Positions 9,801 to 19,495 of a DNA stretch of 64,000 nucleotides are shown piece by piece; positions within the stretch are counted from its first letter, which is position 1, and every line of letters begins with the position of its first letter. The notes beneath the pieces were generated by a model. That model saw nothing but the letters and a program-made list of their open reading frames with translations. It searched no databases and was not told the DNA's origin. A program made the translations under genes and the position numbers. The DNA comes from Candidatus Bathyarchaeota archaeon. Its GTDB lineage: Archaea; Thermoproteota; Bathyarchaeia; 40CM-2-53-6. The stretch lies in assembly GCA_005888755.1 (NCBI GenBank), contig VBBQ01000033.1:1-64000 (forward strand). Reading direction: 5' to 3'.

Positions 9801-10741
9801 GGCTGACCCGCTAAGGCTTTGCCGGTGAAGTGAAGGAATACGTCATCGAGCGACGGCTCGGTAATCCTGATAGACGCGATTTTCGCTCCTGCGACATAGC
9901 TGGCCGAGGTCATCTTCGGAACCCAGTCCTCCGCTCTCGAAACCTTCGCCCGCAACTGGTTTCCTTCCGACGACAAAGACACGTCGCCGCCGAGTCCATT
10001 GAGGTCTTTGACCAATTTCCCTGAGACAGGGTCCTCGAAGTCGACCTCGACGATATCTCCGCCGGCGATTGCGTCTTTGAGCTTGGGAATAGTATCGCAC
10101 ACCACTCGTTGGCCCTGGTGGAGGATCGTGACCCGGTCGGCAAGGTACTCTGCCTCTCGCACCTCGTTCGTGGCTACTATGACCGTGGACCCTTGGTCTC
10201 GTAGCTCGCGGATCTTGTCCCAGATCTTCCTCTTACCACGCAGATCCACCTGGCTGGTAGGCTCGTCGAAAATCGCTAGTTTCGGTTGTTGAATTAGAAC
10301 CTTCGCCGTCTCGAGCCGTTTCGCCTGACCCCCTGACAAGTGCATGAACATCTTGTCACGTGACTCCCACAGTTCCAAGTCCTTCATCGTGCGCTCGATC
10401 AGATCTTGACGCTTTGCAGGGTCGATGTCGAACATTGACGCATGGAACTTCAGGATTGATGAGGGCTTGTGGCGCCAGAAGCCTCTCGCCTCCTGGAAGG
10501 CTATTCCCATGACCTCTCGAACCTTGGTCCCCTCTTCGACAACATCAATCCCGACCACTTTGGCGGTGCCGGATGACGGCTTCAGAATCGTGCATAGGAT
10601 CATCAGAAGTGTTGTCTTGCCGGATCCGTTGGGGCCTAGAATTACCATTATCTCGCCCTCGTTGACCGTGAAGTTCAAGCCACGGAGGGCGTCAGTTTTC
10701 CCGTACCTCTTCGAGAGGTTGAGCGTTTCCACTGCAAACAA
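9797..10741 (-). CDS. ABC transporter ATP-binding protein
   Basis: GPNGSGKTTL Walker A, LSGGQAKRLE signature, LAIFDEPTS Walker B. Confidence 0.95.
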   Translation of the reverse strand: MFAVETLNLSKRYGKTDALRGLNFTVNEGEIMVILGPNGSGKTTLLMILCTILKPSSGTAKVVGIDVVEEGTKVREVMGIAFQEARGFWRHKPSSILKFHASMFDIDPAKRQDLIERTMKDLELWESRDKMFMHLSGGQAKRLETAKVLIQQPKLAIFDEPTSQVDLRGKRKIWDKIRELRDQGSTVIVATNEVREAEYLADRVTILHQGQRVVCDTIPKLKDAIAGGDIVEVDFEDPVSGKLVKDLNGLGGDVSLSSEGNQLRAKVSRAEDWVPKMTSASYVAGAKIASIRITEPSLDDVFLHFTGKALAGQP

Positions 10742-10869
10742 GCTTGGGAAGCGTGCGCTCGGGTAAAGGGCGATAAAAATGTTGAACCGAGGCGAAAAAA
10801 TATCGAGGGTGGGTCGACCTTCGCGAATTACAGAAGAACGTTATCAATAGGCGGCTCAATGACCGCGAT

Positions 10870-11757
10870 ATGAAATTTGGAGTATGTGTCCCAAATTACG
10901 GCGAGTCCGCCTCAACCGAGGCGCTTCGTAACGTAGCTTTGGAGGCCGAACGTGCCGGATGTGACTCCCTTTGGACCACCGACCACATACTCATGCCTAA
11001 GAACAGCGGAACCCCCTATGAGAGAATCCTCGACAGCATAACGACACTCGCCTACCTTGCGGCTGTCACCGACAAGGTAAAGCTAGGAATCTCCTCTCTT
11101 ATCATCGCTATGCGAAACCCTGTTGTCGTCGCAAAACAACTTGCCACAATCGACAGCCTCAGCGACGGGAGACTCATGCTCGCCATTGGCGCCGGCTGGA
11201 ACGAGAAGGAATTCGCCCATTTGGCCTCAAACTTCCACAGCCGAGGGCGGAGGCTAGACGCGTCTATTCGACTGATTAGAGCGCTTTGGAGAGGAGAAAC
11301 GAGTTTCAAGAGCCGTGTTCTCGGTTTGGAATTCAACGATGCTGTCTTCGAGCCGCGTCCCATTCAGAATCATCTAGCGATTTGGATTGGTGGAACAAGT
11401 AAGGCTGCTATGAAACGCGCCGCAAGTCTCGGTGACGCGTGGCATCCGAACGTGCAACCTCTCGATCAATTCGCAGACCTTGTCGCGGGCTTCAGAGAAG
11501 GCTCTCCAGAAGCGAGAGCCAAAGAGATTTGCGTCCGAATGGGCATAAACCCACTGGCCAAGCAGTCAGAATACAAGTCACCGCAAGGAGAGAAAAGAAT
11601 AATGCTCGCCGGAAATACGGCTCAGAACAAACAGATACTATCACGTCTTGAAGAGCTAGGGGTTTCCTACATTGTTGCTGTGCCAAGTCCGGATGGAAAG
11701 GCAAGCGTACCAAACCAGGTGGACGCAATCAAGACGTTGTCGAAGCTTCTTGGCTAA
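10870..11757 (+). CDS. LLM-class flavin/F420-dependent oxidoreductase
   Basis: MKFGVCVPNYGE...AERAGCDSLWTTDHI...SDGRLMLAIGAGWNEKEF motifs. Confidence 0.92.
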   Translation: MKFGVCVPNYGESASTEALRNVALEAERAGCDSLWTTDHILMPKNSGTPYERILDSITTLAYLAAVTDKVKLGISSLIIAMRNPVVVAKQLATIDSLSDGRLMLAIGAGWNEKEFAHLASNFHSRGRRLDASIRLIRALWRGETSFKSRVLGLEFNDAVFEPRPIQNHLAIWIGGTSKAAMKRAASLGDAWHPNVQPLDQFADLVAGFREGSPEARAKEICVRMGINPLAKQSEYKSPQGEKRIMLAGNTAQNKQILSRLEELGVSYIVAVPSPDGKASVPNQVDAIKTLSKLLG

Positions 11758-11772
11758 TCAGCAAACGATCCA

Positions 11773-12300
11773 TTGGCATATCCAAAGTTCTTTAACCCTA
11801 ATCAAGTCCAAGCGATTTTCGTAAGAAGAATGCTCCCTACCGCCGGCGTAAACCGCGTGTTCGGTTTACTTGATCTCTTGAAAGCGTACAATGGAAAAGC
11901 GGACATCGCCACCCTGACCATCGACCTTCGCATCGACCTTGACGAGCTCCTCCCGATTATCGATACCGCAGAATATCTCGGCCTCGTCGCGGTCAAGGAG
12001 GGCGAGATCTCCCTGACAGAACTGGGCAACAAAGCCCACAGCAGTAAGATAGCCGAACGGAAAAAACTCGTCCACCAGCGCCTGGAAACCCTCGAGCCCT
12101 TCTCGGACATTGCAAGACTACTTAACGAGCAGGGGCAAGTCACACGCTTCACGCTTGCCCGTTTTGTCAGCGCTAAGTACGGTCCCACGCTTGACATTCC
12201 AGCATTGATTAGCATAATCATAAGCTGGGGAGTCTTCACAGGGCTATTCGGCTACGACGGCCAATCCGAACGTCTTCTTCCGAAAACCCACGTTCACTAG
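11773..12300 (+). CDS. Stand-alone AAA-associated C-terminal domain protein (ABC nitrate/taurine ATPase-associated)
   Basis: 175aa; resembles the domain usually fused to the C-terminus of NrtD/TauB-like ATPases; convergent with such an ATPase. Confidence 0.65.
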   Translation: MAYPKFFNPNQVQAIFVRRMLPTAGVNRVFGLLDLLKAYNGKADIATLTIDLRIDLDELLPIIDTAEYLGLVAVKEGEISLTELGNKAHSSKIAERKKLVHQRLETLEPFSDIARLLNEQGQVTRFTLARFVSAKYGPTLDIPALISIIISWGVFTGLFGYDGQSERLLPKTHVH

Positions 12301-13058
12301 CTAATCTTCGAGATTATCCGGTCCGCAAGATCGTACAGAACCGGGTCCCGAGGGCTCCTCGGTCGCTCAAGATCGATCTTGACATCATCAACTATCTTCG
12401 CTGGCCTCGCACTCAACACGACTACCCGATCAGCCATCTCGACAGCCTCTTGCACGTTGTGCGTGACCATGATCACCGAACCCGTTGGGTAGGCAGGGTC
12501 CCTCCAAATCTCCAAAACCTCGCGGCGAAGGTTTTCCGCAGTCAACGCGTCGAGGCTGGAGAACGGCTCATCCATCAACAAGACCTCAGGCTGGAGCGTG
12601 AGCGCACGGGCTATTCCGACTCGCTGCTTCATCCCTCCGGACAACTCCTTCGGATACGAAGACTCGAACCCTTCCAAGCCAACATCCTGGATGTACTTTT
12701 GCGCAATCTTCAGCTGTTCCTCCTTAGAAACCGGCGTTGAAGATATGGCCATCAGCACATTTCCAAGCACTGTTTTCCATGGTATGAGGGCAAATGTCTG
12801 GAAGATCACTCCGATCTTTGGGCTTGGACTGGTAATCGGTAGACCATGAAAGAGCACCTGTCCACTGGTCGGCGTGTCTAGTCCATCAATAATCCGGAGA
12901 AGGGTGCTCTTGCCGCATCCGGAAGGTCCAACAATGCAAAGGAACTCCTTGTAAACGTCGAAAGATAGATGATCCAGTACCGTCGTGCTCTTGCCTTCAC
13001 CGGGATAGATTTTTGCAATATTCTTGATCTGGAGAATAGGCTCAGAGGACTGGCTCAA
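12297..13058 (-). CDS. ABC transporter ATPase, nitrate/sulfonate/taurine type
   Basis: GPSGCGKSTLLRIIDGL, LSGGMKQRVGIARAL, LLMDEPFSSLDALT. Confidence 0.92.
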   Translation of the reverse strand: MSQSSEPILQIKNIAKIYPGEGKSTTVLDHLSFDVYKEFLCIVGPSGCGKSTLLRIIDGLDTPTSGQVLFHGLPITSPSPKIGVIFQTFALIPWKTVLGNVLMAISSTPVSKEEQLKIAQKYIQDVGLEGFESSYPKELSGGMKQRVGIARALTLQPEVLLMDEPFSSLDALTAENLRREVLEIWRDPAYPTGSVIMVTHNVQEAVEMADRVVVLSARPAKIVDDVKIDLERPRSPRDPVLYDLADRIISKIS

Positions 13059-13062
13059 CTCG

Positions 13063-14901
13063 CTATGCCTCGAACTTGTACCGGTCGGCCTTCCGTAGCA
13101 GACGCCTCCAGACCAGCCTGTTAATGATCAGGACCGTTGCCGTCATTACCAGAAGTGAGGCATAGATCTCAACCGTCGCTAAGGCAGGGTTTCTTGACGT
13201 GGCTTGAACTAGAAATGAGCCAAGCCCTGGAACATTCGCGTTCGGGCCAATATACTCGGAGACTATCAGAGCGTTCCAGCCTCCACCCCAGGCCTGTATG
13301 CTCCCAATGAGGATTGCGGGAAAGGAAGCGGGGATTAAGATCTCTTTGACAAAACGACGTCCTCGAATTCGATATGCTGCGGTCGCTTCCAATAGGTCAT
13401 TTGGGACACCATTCACGGCACCGACGATGTTGAACAGCAGATACCACTGCATACCTGTGAGAATCAAGAGCACCGATGCTACGTTGAGTGTGAATCCGAG
13501 ATAGGGAGAGTTCTTGAACGGATCGACAAGTAATATCACGACGAGAGGAAAGAGGGCGGTCGCGGGGATAGACTGTCCGATGTCAAAAATCGGCACGAGC
13601 AGCCGGGACAGTCTTTGACTTCTCGCTATCAATATGCCAGCACCCAAGGTCCAGGAGAGGGCAATAGCATATGCTATGACCAGCCTGGAAAGAGATAGAA
13701 TGGTAATCGCGACCAGTTCGAACCCTGTGACGTCAGTAGAGAGCAGAGAGATGCCACTCTCAATGGATTGGGATCGCGACATGATTGTGATGGCAAGGCC
13801 CAGAATCACGAGCCCGATGAATATCGCGTAGCTGAGGACTCTTCCCCATAATGGTATTCTAGTGATTCGCTCGGGAAACCTCAACCTCTCTGTTATGTGA
13901 CGCAATCGTCGCAGCCGAGTGAGTTCCAGAACTCTTGACGCATAGGAGCGTTCAGATTTGAAGAATGTGAGTACAGGTGAGACCAGGCGGTCCTCATATC
14001 TTCGAACTCCCGCAGCCACAGTACTCTGTCGTGTTGCAGTGGTCCTGGGTGCGGCTACGGTTTCGTACTTGTATTTCTCCGCTCGTGTGCCGAGGGGCTT
14101 CCAGATCAAACGGTCAATAGCGAGTATGATTCCCACGAGCACTAGAAGCCCAAAGAGTGCTAGAGCTAGGTTTGCTTGCAAGGCAGCCAGCGCGATATAC
14201 CTGCCTATTCCCGGAAGGTCCACCTGCGTGACGTTTGGTGGAGAGCCGAAGGAGAGATGCTCCTCGACCGGTATGAGGTACCATCCTCCACCCCAGGCAA
14301 GAATGCTGCTCCAGACTAGTTCCGGGAATACCGCGGGAAGAACTATTTGTCGGAGGTACCGGGTACCATGCATCCCGTACGCGTGGGCCGCTTCCTTGAT
14401 GTCCGCTGGGATCGCGTTGATTCCTGCTATGACTCCGAACGTAGGGGCCCAGGCCATCGCGGTAAAGATCAGTATGATCGAGGCGACTTCTTGGTTGAAG
14501 ACAGGGGGAGCAGGTCCTGTTCCCAGGATAACTAGGAACACAACAGGCACTACTCCAAGGACCGGCACTGACTGGAAAATGTCGAGTAGTGGCAAGAGCA
14601 CGTGGGAGGCACGATGGCTCATAGCCGTTGCGATTCCATATGCCAGAGCAAAAGCGAGAGCAAAAGCGTAAGCAATTGTCATCCGAGCAAGAGTTCGAAC
14701 AGCATACCCTGGAATACACAATGGATTCAGAGGATTGACGCCACAATCTAGGGTCAGCGAGCCTGTTAGGAATTCAGTTATCAGAAGGCCAACCGTTGCT
14801 ACTGCGATCCCCGCGAGGATTATTCCGGCAAAACGTGACATTGTCTTCCCAACCGAGGAGGAGACTACGCGTCTTCTAAGGCTCGGCCTGGGTACATGCA
14901 A
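13063..14901 (-). CDS. Fused double-domain ABC permease (two BPD_transp_1 halves)
   Basis: 612aa multi-TM; two EAA-like segments (AAHAYGMHGTRYLRQIVLPAVFPEL and ATAAYRIRGRRFVKEILIPASFPAI). Confidence 0.9.
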   Translation of the reverse strand: MHVPRPSLRRRVVSSSVGKTMSRFAGIILAGIAVATVGLLITEFLTGSLTLDCGVNPLNPLCIPGYAVRTLARMTIAYAFALAFALAYGIATAMSHRASHVLLPLLDIFQSVPVLGVVPVVFLVILGTGPAPPVFNQEVASIILIFTAMAWAPTFGVIAGINAIPADIKEAAHAYGMHGTRYLRQIVLPAVFPELVWSSILAWGGGWYLIPVEEHLSFGSPPNVTQVDLPGIGRYIALAALQANLALALFGLLVLVGIILAIDRLIWKPLGTRAEKYKYETVAAPRTTATRQSTVAAGVRRYEDRLVSPVLTFFKSERSYASRVLELTRLRRLRHITERLRFPERITRIPLWGRVLSYAIFIGLVILGLAITIMSRSQSIESGISLLSTDVTGFELVAITILSLSRLVIAYAIALSWTLGAGILIARSQRLSRLLVPIFDIGQSIPATALFPLVVILLVDPFKNSPYLGFTLNVASVLLILTGMQWYLLFNIVGAVNGVPNDLLEATAAYRIRGRRFVKEILIPASFPAILIGSIQAWGGGWNALIVSEYIGPNANVPGLGSFLVQATSRNPALATVEIYASLLVMTATVLIINRLVWRRLLRKADRYKFEA

Positions 14902-15429
14902 AATGAATTCAATCCAGTAGGTCAGAAATCTGGACGCTTCCGCCTAGTTATAAAAGAGGGCACTCTGCTCGTCGGTTGCTGTTGGTGGTAGCTTTGGTTA
15001 CCTCTAACGGTTATGTTCGAAGGATGACCTGTTACAAGTTGGGCGGTTCGTTGTATGAGCTTCTCGCGCTGGGATGAGGGGAGTGACTCCGACCAGGTGA
15101 GAGGCGTGAACCGGGATATCTGGTTGGTTGGCCACCGTAAAATCCCTGCCTTGCAATGGGCCAAGCTACCACGCTCCTGGCGTGAGCGGGCGGTTGAGGT
15201 TCGACCGTTCCCTGCCGAAAAGAGACAATATGTCTCTGAGGCGCAAGGGCTCTCATGTGAAGCAATGAAGGGGGAACCCGACGACGGTAATCCCCGGAGT
15301 CGATGAGAGCAAGTCAAGTCTTCAAACAAGCCGAGGACATGACGGAACCTAAAAGGGCAACCAGACTTCATGATCCAAACAGTGCCTCTCAGGTCTTGCG
15401 GAGGTCTGTTCAGGTCTAGGAAGCGGTTT

Positions 15430-15572
15430 TGGTGGGGCCGGTGGGATTTGAACCCACGACCTCTGGCCCCGATTTCTCGGGGTCGCCAGCGCCCCAGGGT
15501 CACCGTCCAAGATTGGACTCTGGTATCCTCTGGGCGGGGTCAATCCCCTTGACCAAGCTAGACGACGGCCCC
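15430..15572 (-). tRNA. Intron-containing tRNA, isotype not resolved; genomically encoded CCA
   Basis: 5' GGGGCCG pairs with 3' CGGCCCC-A-CCA; T-arm GUGGG-UUCAAAU-CCCAC; D-arm GUCUAGCUUGGUCAA. About 140 nt, so about 64 nt is intronic. Confidence 0.85.
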
Positions 15573-15656
15573 TGAACAGGGAACCGAAACCCCGGTGCTT
15601 TTCTGTGTTATGCTCGGCGCTAGTCAGACGCATGCTCCCGGGATAGATGGATGGTT

Positions 15657-16115
15657 CTATTGAGAAGCGGGGATGGTCATCTTCATGATCGTCTCTTCGA
15701 CTGGATAGCCTTCTTTTCTCCAGCCTTCCATCCCGTCAAGCATCTCTTTCACTTTGAAACCGAGGGCGGTCAGTTTCGCGGCCGCTTTGGTGGATGCATT
15801 GCAGAAGACGCCATCACAGTATGTCACCAGTACTTTGTCTGGGGGTAGTGAAGCGATTGTGGTTGAGTCAATTGTTCGATGTGGTATGTTGATGGCTCCC
15901 GGAATATGTCCTCGGGCGTACGTTTCAGGGCTTCGTGCATCGATCACAACGATCCCTGAAATCTTGTCTGTGATATCGTGGTAGACGTCTGACGGGTCGG
16001 TTTCGAACGATAACTTGGAGAGGAAGTGGTTGTGTGCTACTGCAGGGTCCGCTGGTGATGTTGCGAGAACGTTGGACGGGCCTTGGTTAAAGGCTTCGTT
16101 CTTGCGACTCGACAT
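15657..16115 (-). CDS. Rhodanese-like domain protein
   Basis: IVVIDARSPETYARGHIPGAINIPH and VTYCDGVFCNAST active-site loop. Confidence 0.9.
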   Translation of the reverse strand: MSSRKNEAFNQGPSNVLATSPADPAVAHNHFLSKLSFETDPSDVYHDITDKISGIVVIDARSPETYARGHIPGAINIPHRTIDSTTIASLPPDKVLVTYCDGVFCNASTKAAAKLTALGFKVKEMLDGMEGWRKEGYPVEETIMKMTIPASQ

Positions 16116-16147
16116 TTTTTAGGATCAGAATGGAATTGGGAAAGTTT

Positions 16148-16693
16148 CTATTTATTTGTTGTCTGAACCGCGACAGCTTGTTTAGGCTGGGGTTCAACGC
16201 GGTGTGGCCGGTGCATGCGATAAGTTGCGAGCGATCCCAAGCCACTGATAACCAACAGAGTTGCTATAGGAAAGACTGGGACGACAAGGAGCGTCGATAC
16301 TAGGCGGTCAACTGGTATGACTAGGGGTGCGGTGTAGACTTGGGAGAAGTGGAGGGGAATGCCTTGGAGACTTGCAGACCTGGCCGCTTGTTCAAGGCTT
16401 CTAGCGTACAGAAGGCCGAGGCCAACGGTTGCCAGTCCACCTAGAATGTTGATCGCCCCGCCCAACCGAGTGTACCTGGCCAACATCAAACCGCTGCCGA
16501 TCAAAACGACGAATGCAACGCCAAACTGGGCCAGCATCAAGTTGTCAGGCTGAATCGAAGCAAGATTGACCGTCGCAGGGAGATTGTAGCCGAACAACGC
16601 CCAACCTATTGCGAGAAGGCTGGAGAAAACACCTAGACCACCCGCCAACAATGATCTTGGATGTCCGACTCGCATCTGGCTTACCTTGGCCAT
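16148..16693 (-). CDS. Small membrane protein, unknown function
   Basis: About 4 hydrophobic segments, 181aa. Confidence 0.7.
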   Translation of the reverse strand: MAKVSQMRVGHPRSLLAGGLGVFSSLLAIGWALFGYNLPATVNLASIQPDNLMLAQFGVAFVVLIGSGLMLARYTRLGGAINILGGLATVGLGLLYARSLEQAARSASLQGIPLHFSQVYTAPLVIPVDRLVSTLLVVPVFPIATLLVISGLGSLATYRMHRPHRVEPQPKQAVAVQTTNK

Positions 16694-16741
16694 TTTCCAA
16701 TCGCCGCTTACAAAGCCTGTCTAGCGGATAAGTCTTCCACG

Positions 16742-18088
16742 CTATCCCGTGAAGGATTCCAGCATATTGCCGAGGCTCATTCCCTGCCGTCTTGCTTCTT
16801 TCAACAAAACCTTCTGAACACCACTGGAATATTGGACGGCCTTCTTGGGCCGATCTACAACACTATCCGGCAAGCTCAAGCGAGTGGCAAGTCTTCTCAG
16901 AATATATTTTCGCGTCACTTTTCCATCAGCGAGTTTGACTCGGAGAGACGCGGGCAGTTTCAGGGCGTACTCGACAAGCGGGAGGTAGGCGAAGGGGCAG
17001 CAGAGCTCGAGACCAGCCGCGACGGCTAGTTTGTCTCCGGGGTCAAAATCCTTGGCGGAAGCGGCTACTACGCTGTCGAACATTTCTTTCCCAAGATTGT
17101 TTATCCCCACTTGTAGAGCGATGTCTTCGAATTTCCCATAACCACCGAACAGTTCATCGCTGAGCTGACCCGCTGCGATATAGCTCAGGCCCATCTCGCG
17201 TGCTTTCTGACATGCAAAATAGATCGGAACCGAGATCCCGACAATCACTGGATCCGCGGTCTCGATGATCCCGACAACATCAGGTAATGAATCGAGGATC
17301 TCGGAACTTGACAGCTCTCGGACATTGGCTTGAATTCCGAAACTCTTTGCCGTTTTTTCCGCATGCTCTAGTTCTGGCTGACCTCTCAACCCCACGGAGA
17401 TCAGTTCTGGCGCTAGTCCCTCACTCCTCGCTACTTTAGCAACTAGTGCGCTGTCCAATCCTCCAGAGAATGCGATCCCAGAGCGTCGGGGTACAATCCT
17501 GCGGACGGCTTCTCTAAAGAGCTCATCCAGAGCGTAAGTCGCGTCCAACTCACTTATCGGTTCTTCTTTTCGTTGCTTGAGCGAGTAATTGTTGACTGTC
17601 TCGTAGCCTCGGACGGAGGCTCGAATTATCTTGCCAGGAGAAACCGGCCAGGGTTCGTGAATGCCAATTGCTTTGAGAGGAGATTTCAGACTGGCAAAGG
17701 CGACAATTCCGTCTTCTGCCTTTCCATAGTACAGGGGTTTCTGTCCGACGATATCCCTGCCCGCAATCAGATGGTCCTGGAGCGAGGTTAGAAAGGCAAA
17801 GGCTCCAGCTGTCTGTATGAGACGGCTGGGACCTGCGGGCGCAGGATTGCCGTGTCGTTGATCGTCGCCGAAGAAAACTCCGTCAAGAGCCAGTGGTATG
17901 GCTGAATTACCCAACGACTGAGCATCGGAGGAATCGCAGATTCCAATCGCGGTTTTTTCTCTGTCAGGAAGGCTTTGCACAAGGGTTCGAGATTTGAGTC
18001 CGCGGTCCTCCATTAAGGAGAGCATGGTCTTTGCCTTCGATTCGAGATCGTCCGCTTCCCGTCCTACGAGGCCGCAGATACCCGTCAT
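16742..18088 (-). CDS. Asparagine synthetase B-like protein
   Basis: SGGLDSALVAKVA PP-loop, GQLSDELFGGYGKF; N-terminus MTGICGLVG lacks Cys at position 2. Confidence 0.88.
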   Translation of the reverse strand: MTGICGLVGREADDLESKAKTMLSLMEDRGLKSRTLVQSLPDREKTAIGICDSSDAQSLGNSAIPLALDGVFFGDDQRHGNPAPAGPSRLIQTAGAFAFLTSLQDHLIAGRDIVGQKPLYYGKAEDGIVAFASLKSPLKAIGIHEPWPVSPGKIIRASVRGYETVNNYSLKQRKEEPISELDATYALDELFREAVRRIVPRRSGIAFSGGLDSALVAKVARSEGLAPELISVGLRGQPELEHAEKTAKSFGIQANVRELSSSEILDSLPDVVGIIETADPVIVGISVPIYFACQKAREMGLSYIAAGQLSDELFGGYGKFEDIALQVGINNLGKEMFDSVVAASAKDFDPGDKLAVAAGLELCCPFAYLPLVEYALKLPASLRVKLADGKVTRKYILRRLATRLSLPDSVVDRPKKAVQYSSGVQKVLLKEARRQGMSLGNMLESFTG

Positions 18089-18157
18089 TATTCTCCTACT
18101 TTCTCCAGAGTTGTTTAATATGATAGGCTAGTTGCTTCTCCTTCCGAGTCGGTAAGA

Positions 18158-19495
18158 TTGCCTATTCTTCCAATTGACACGGGCCGTTATGGCAGTCCCG
18201 AGATGAGGAGAATCTTCGAGGAAGAAAACAAACTCCAAAGATGGTTGGATGTTGAAGCGGCTGTCGCAGAAGCACAAGCCTTCGTCGGAGACATTCCGAA
18301 AGAGGCGGCGGAGGAAATCGGACGGAACGCCAACACGAAGATCGTGACTCTTGATCATGTCAAAGGGATCGAGAAGGAGATTCGTCACGATCTAATGGCG
18401 ATGGTAGTGGCGCTCTCAGAAGCTTCTACGGGTGAAGGCCGCAAGTACGTCCATTATGGGCTAACAAGCTACGATATTGAGGATACGGCGACAGCGCTCC
18501 AATTCAAGGAAGCTTTCTCGGTAATAGAGAAGAGACTTGACGGGCTGCAAGAGACCCTCGCTTCACGCGTACGTAAGCACCGCGCCCTGTTGATCGTAGG
18601 TCGGACTCACGGACGCCACGCCGGAGTCATCACCCTAGGCCTCAAGCTCGCAGTCTGGCTAGAAGAGATCCGGAGATATCAGCAGAGACTGAAGCAGGTT
18701 AAGGAACGGGTTCTGGTCGGAAAGGTTCTGGGAATCGTCGGAAACGGAGCCGGGCTCGGAGAGAATGCATTGAAGATTCAGGAGCGAGCGCTGAGCAAGT
18801 TGGGGCTCAAACCAGCCGGCCTCGTCACACAAGTTATCCAAAGAGATCTCCACGCCGAAACCGTTTGCTATCTCTCCCTACTAGGGTCAAGTCTCGACAA
18901 GTTCGCGACCGAAATTCGGAACTTGCAGAGAAGCGAGATCTCGGAGGTTATGGAGCCGTTCGCGCGAGACAAGCAGGTCGGAAGCTCGGCTCTACCCTCG
19001 AAGAGAAATCCGGAGCTTAGCGAAAGGGTCTCGAGCATGGCAAAACTGATGCGAGGCCTAGTCATTCCTGCGCTTGAGAACATTCCTTTATGGCACGAGC
19101 GGGACATTTCCAATTCTGCCAGTGAGCGTTTCGTCTTTCCAATGTCTTTCATTCTTGTCGATGAAATGCTCCGGCTTGTGACACGGGTCTTGGATGGGTT
19201 GGAGGTCTCGCCGGAGAACATGGAACGAAACTTGGAGCTATCACAAGGATCCCTGCTAGCCGAGAGAATCGTGAACCTTCTCGTTGAGATGGGAGTTCCA
19301 AGACAAGATGCTCACGAAAGAATAAGAAAACTATCGATCAAGAGTCTCGACAACAAGATTCCCTTTGGGCAGCTCCTCCTCGAAGATAAGTTCATCTCGA
19401 AAAGACTAAAACCCAAGGAAATCAAGGAAGCACTTGACTACCGCACATACCTCGGCGTTACCCGTGAACTAATCAACTTGGCTTTGAAGGAGTAG
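18158..19495 (+). CDS. purB: Adenylosuccinate lyase
   Basis: VGRTHGRHAGV and GSSALPSKRNPELSERV signature. Confidence 0.95.
   Translation: MPILPIDTGRYGSPEMRRIFEEENKLQRWLDVEAAVAEAQAFVGDIPKEAAEEIGRNANTKIVTLDHVKGIEKEIRHDLMAMVVALSEASTGEGRKYVHYGLTSYDIEDTATALQFKEAFSVIEKRLDGLQETLASRVRKHRALLIVGRTHGRHAGVITLGLKLAVWLEEIRRYQQRLKQVKERVLVGKVLGIVGNGAGLGENALKIQERALSKLGLKPAGLVTQVIQRDLHAETVCYLSLLGSSLDKFATEIRNLQRSEISEVMEPFARDKQVGSSALPSKRNPELSERVSSMAKLMRGLVIPALENIPLWHERDISNSASERFVFPMSFILVDEMLRLVTRVLDGLEVSPENMERNLELSQGSLLAERIVNLLVEMGVPRQDAHERIRKLSIKSLDNKIPFGQLLLEDKFISKRLKPKEIKEALDYRTYLGVTRELINLALKE

Noticed and set aside
15055-15306. 83aa ORF as a protein gene
   Set aside because: Composition is unconvincing and the region is rich in RNA-like helices; kept as a possible ncRNA instead.
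14960-15330. Assignment as RNase P RNA, SRP RNA or group II intron
   Set aside because: Could not find the family-specific conserved cores by eye; name withheld.
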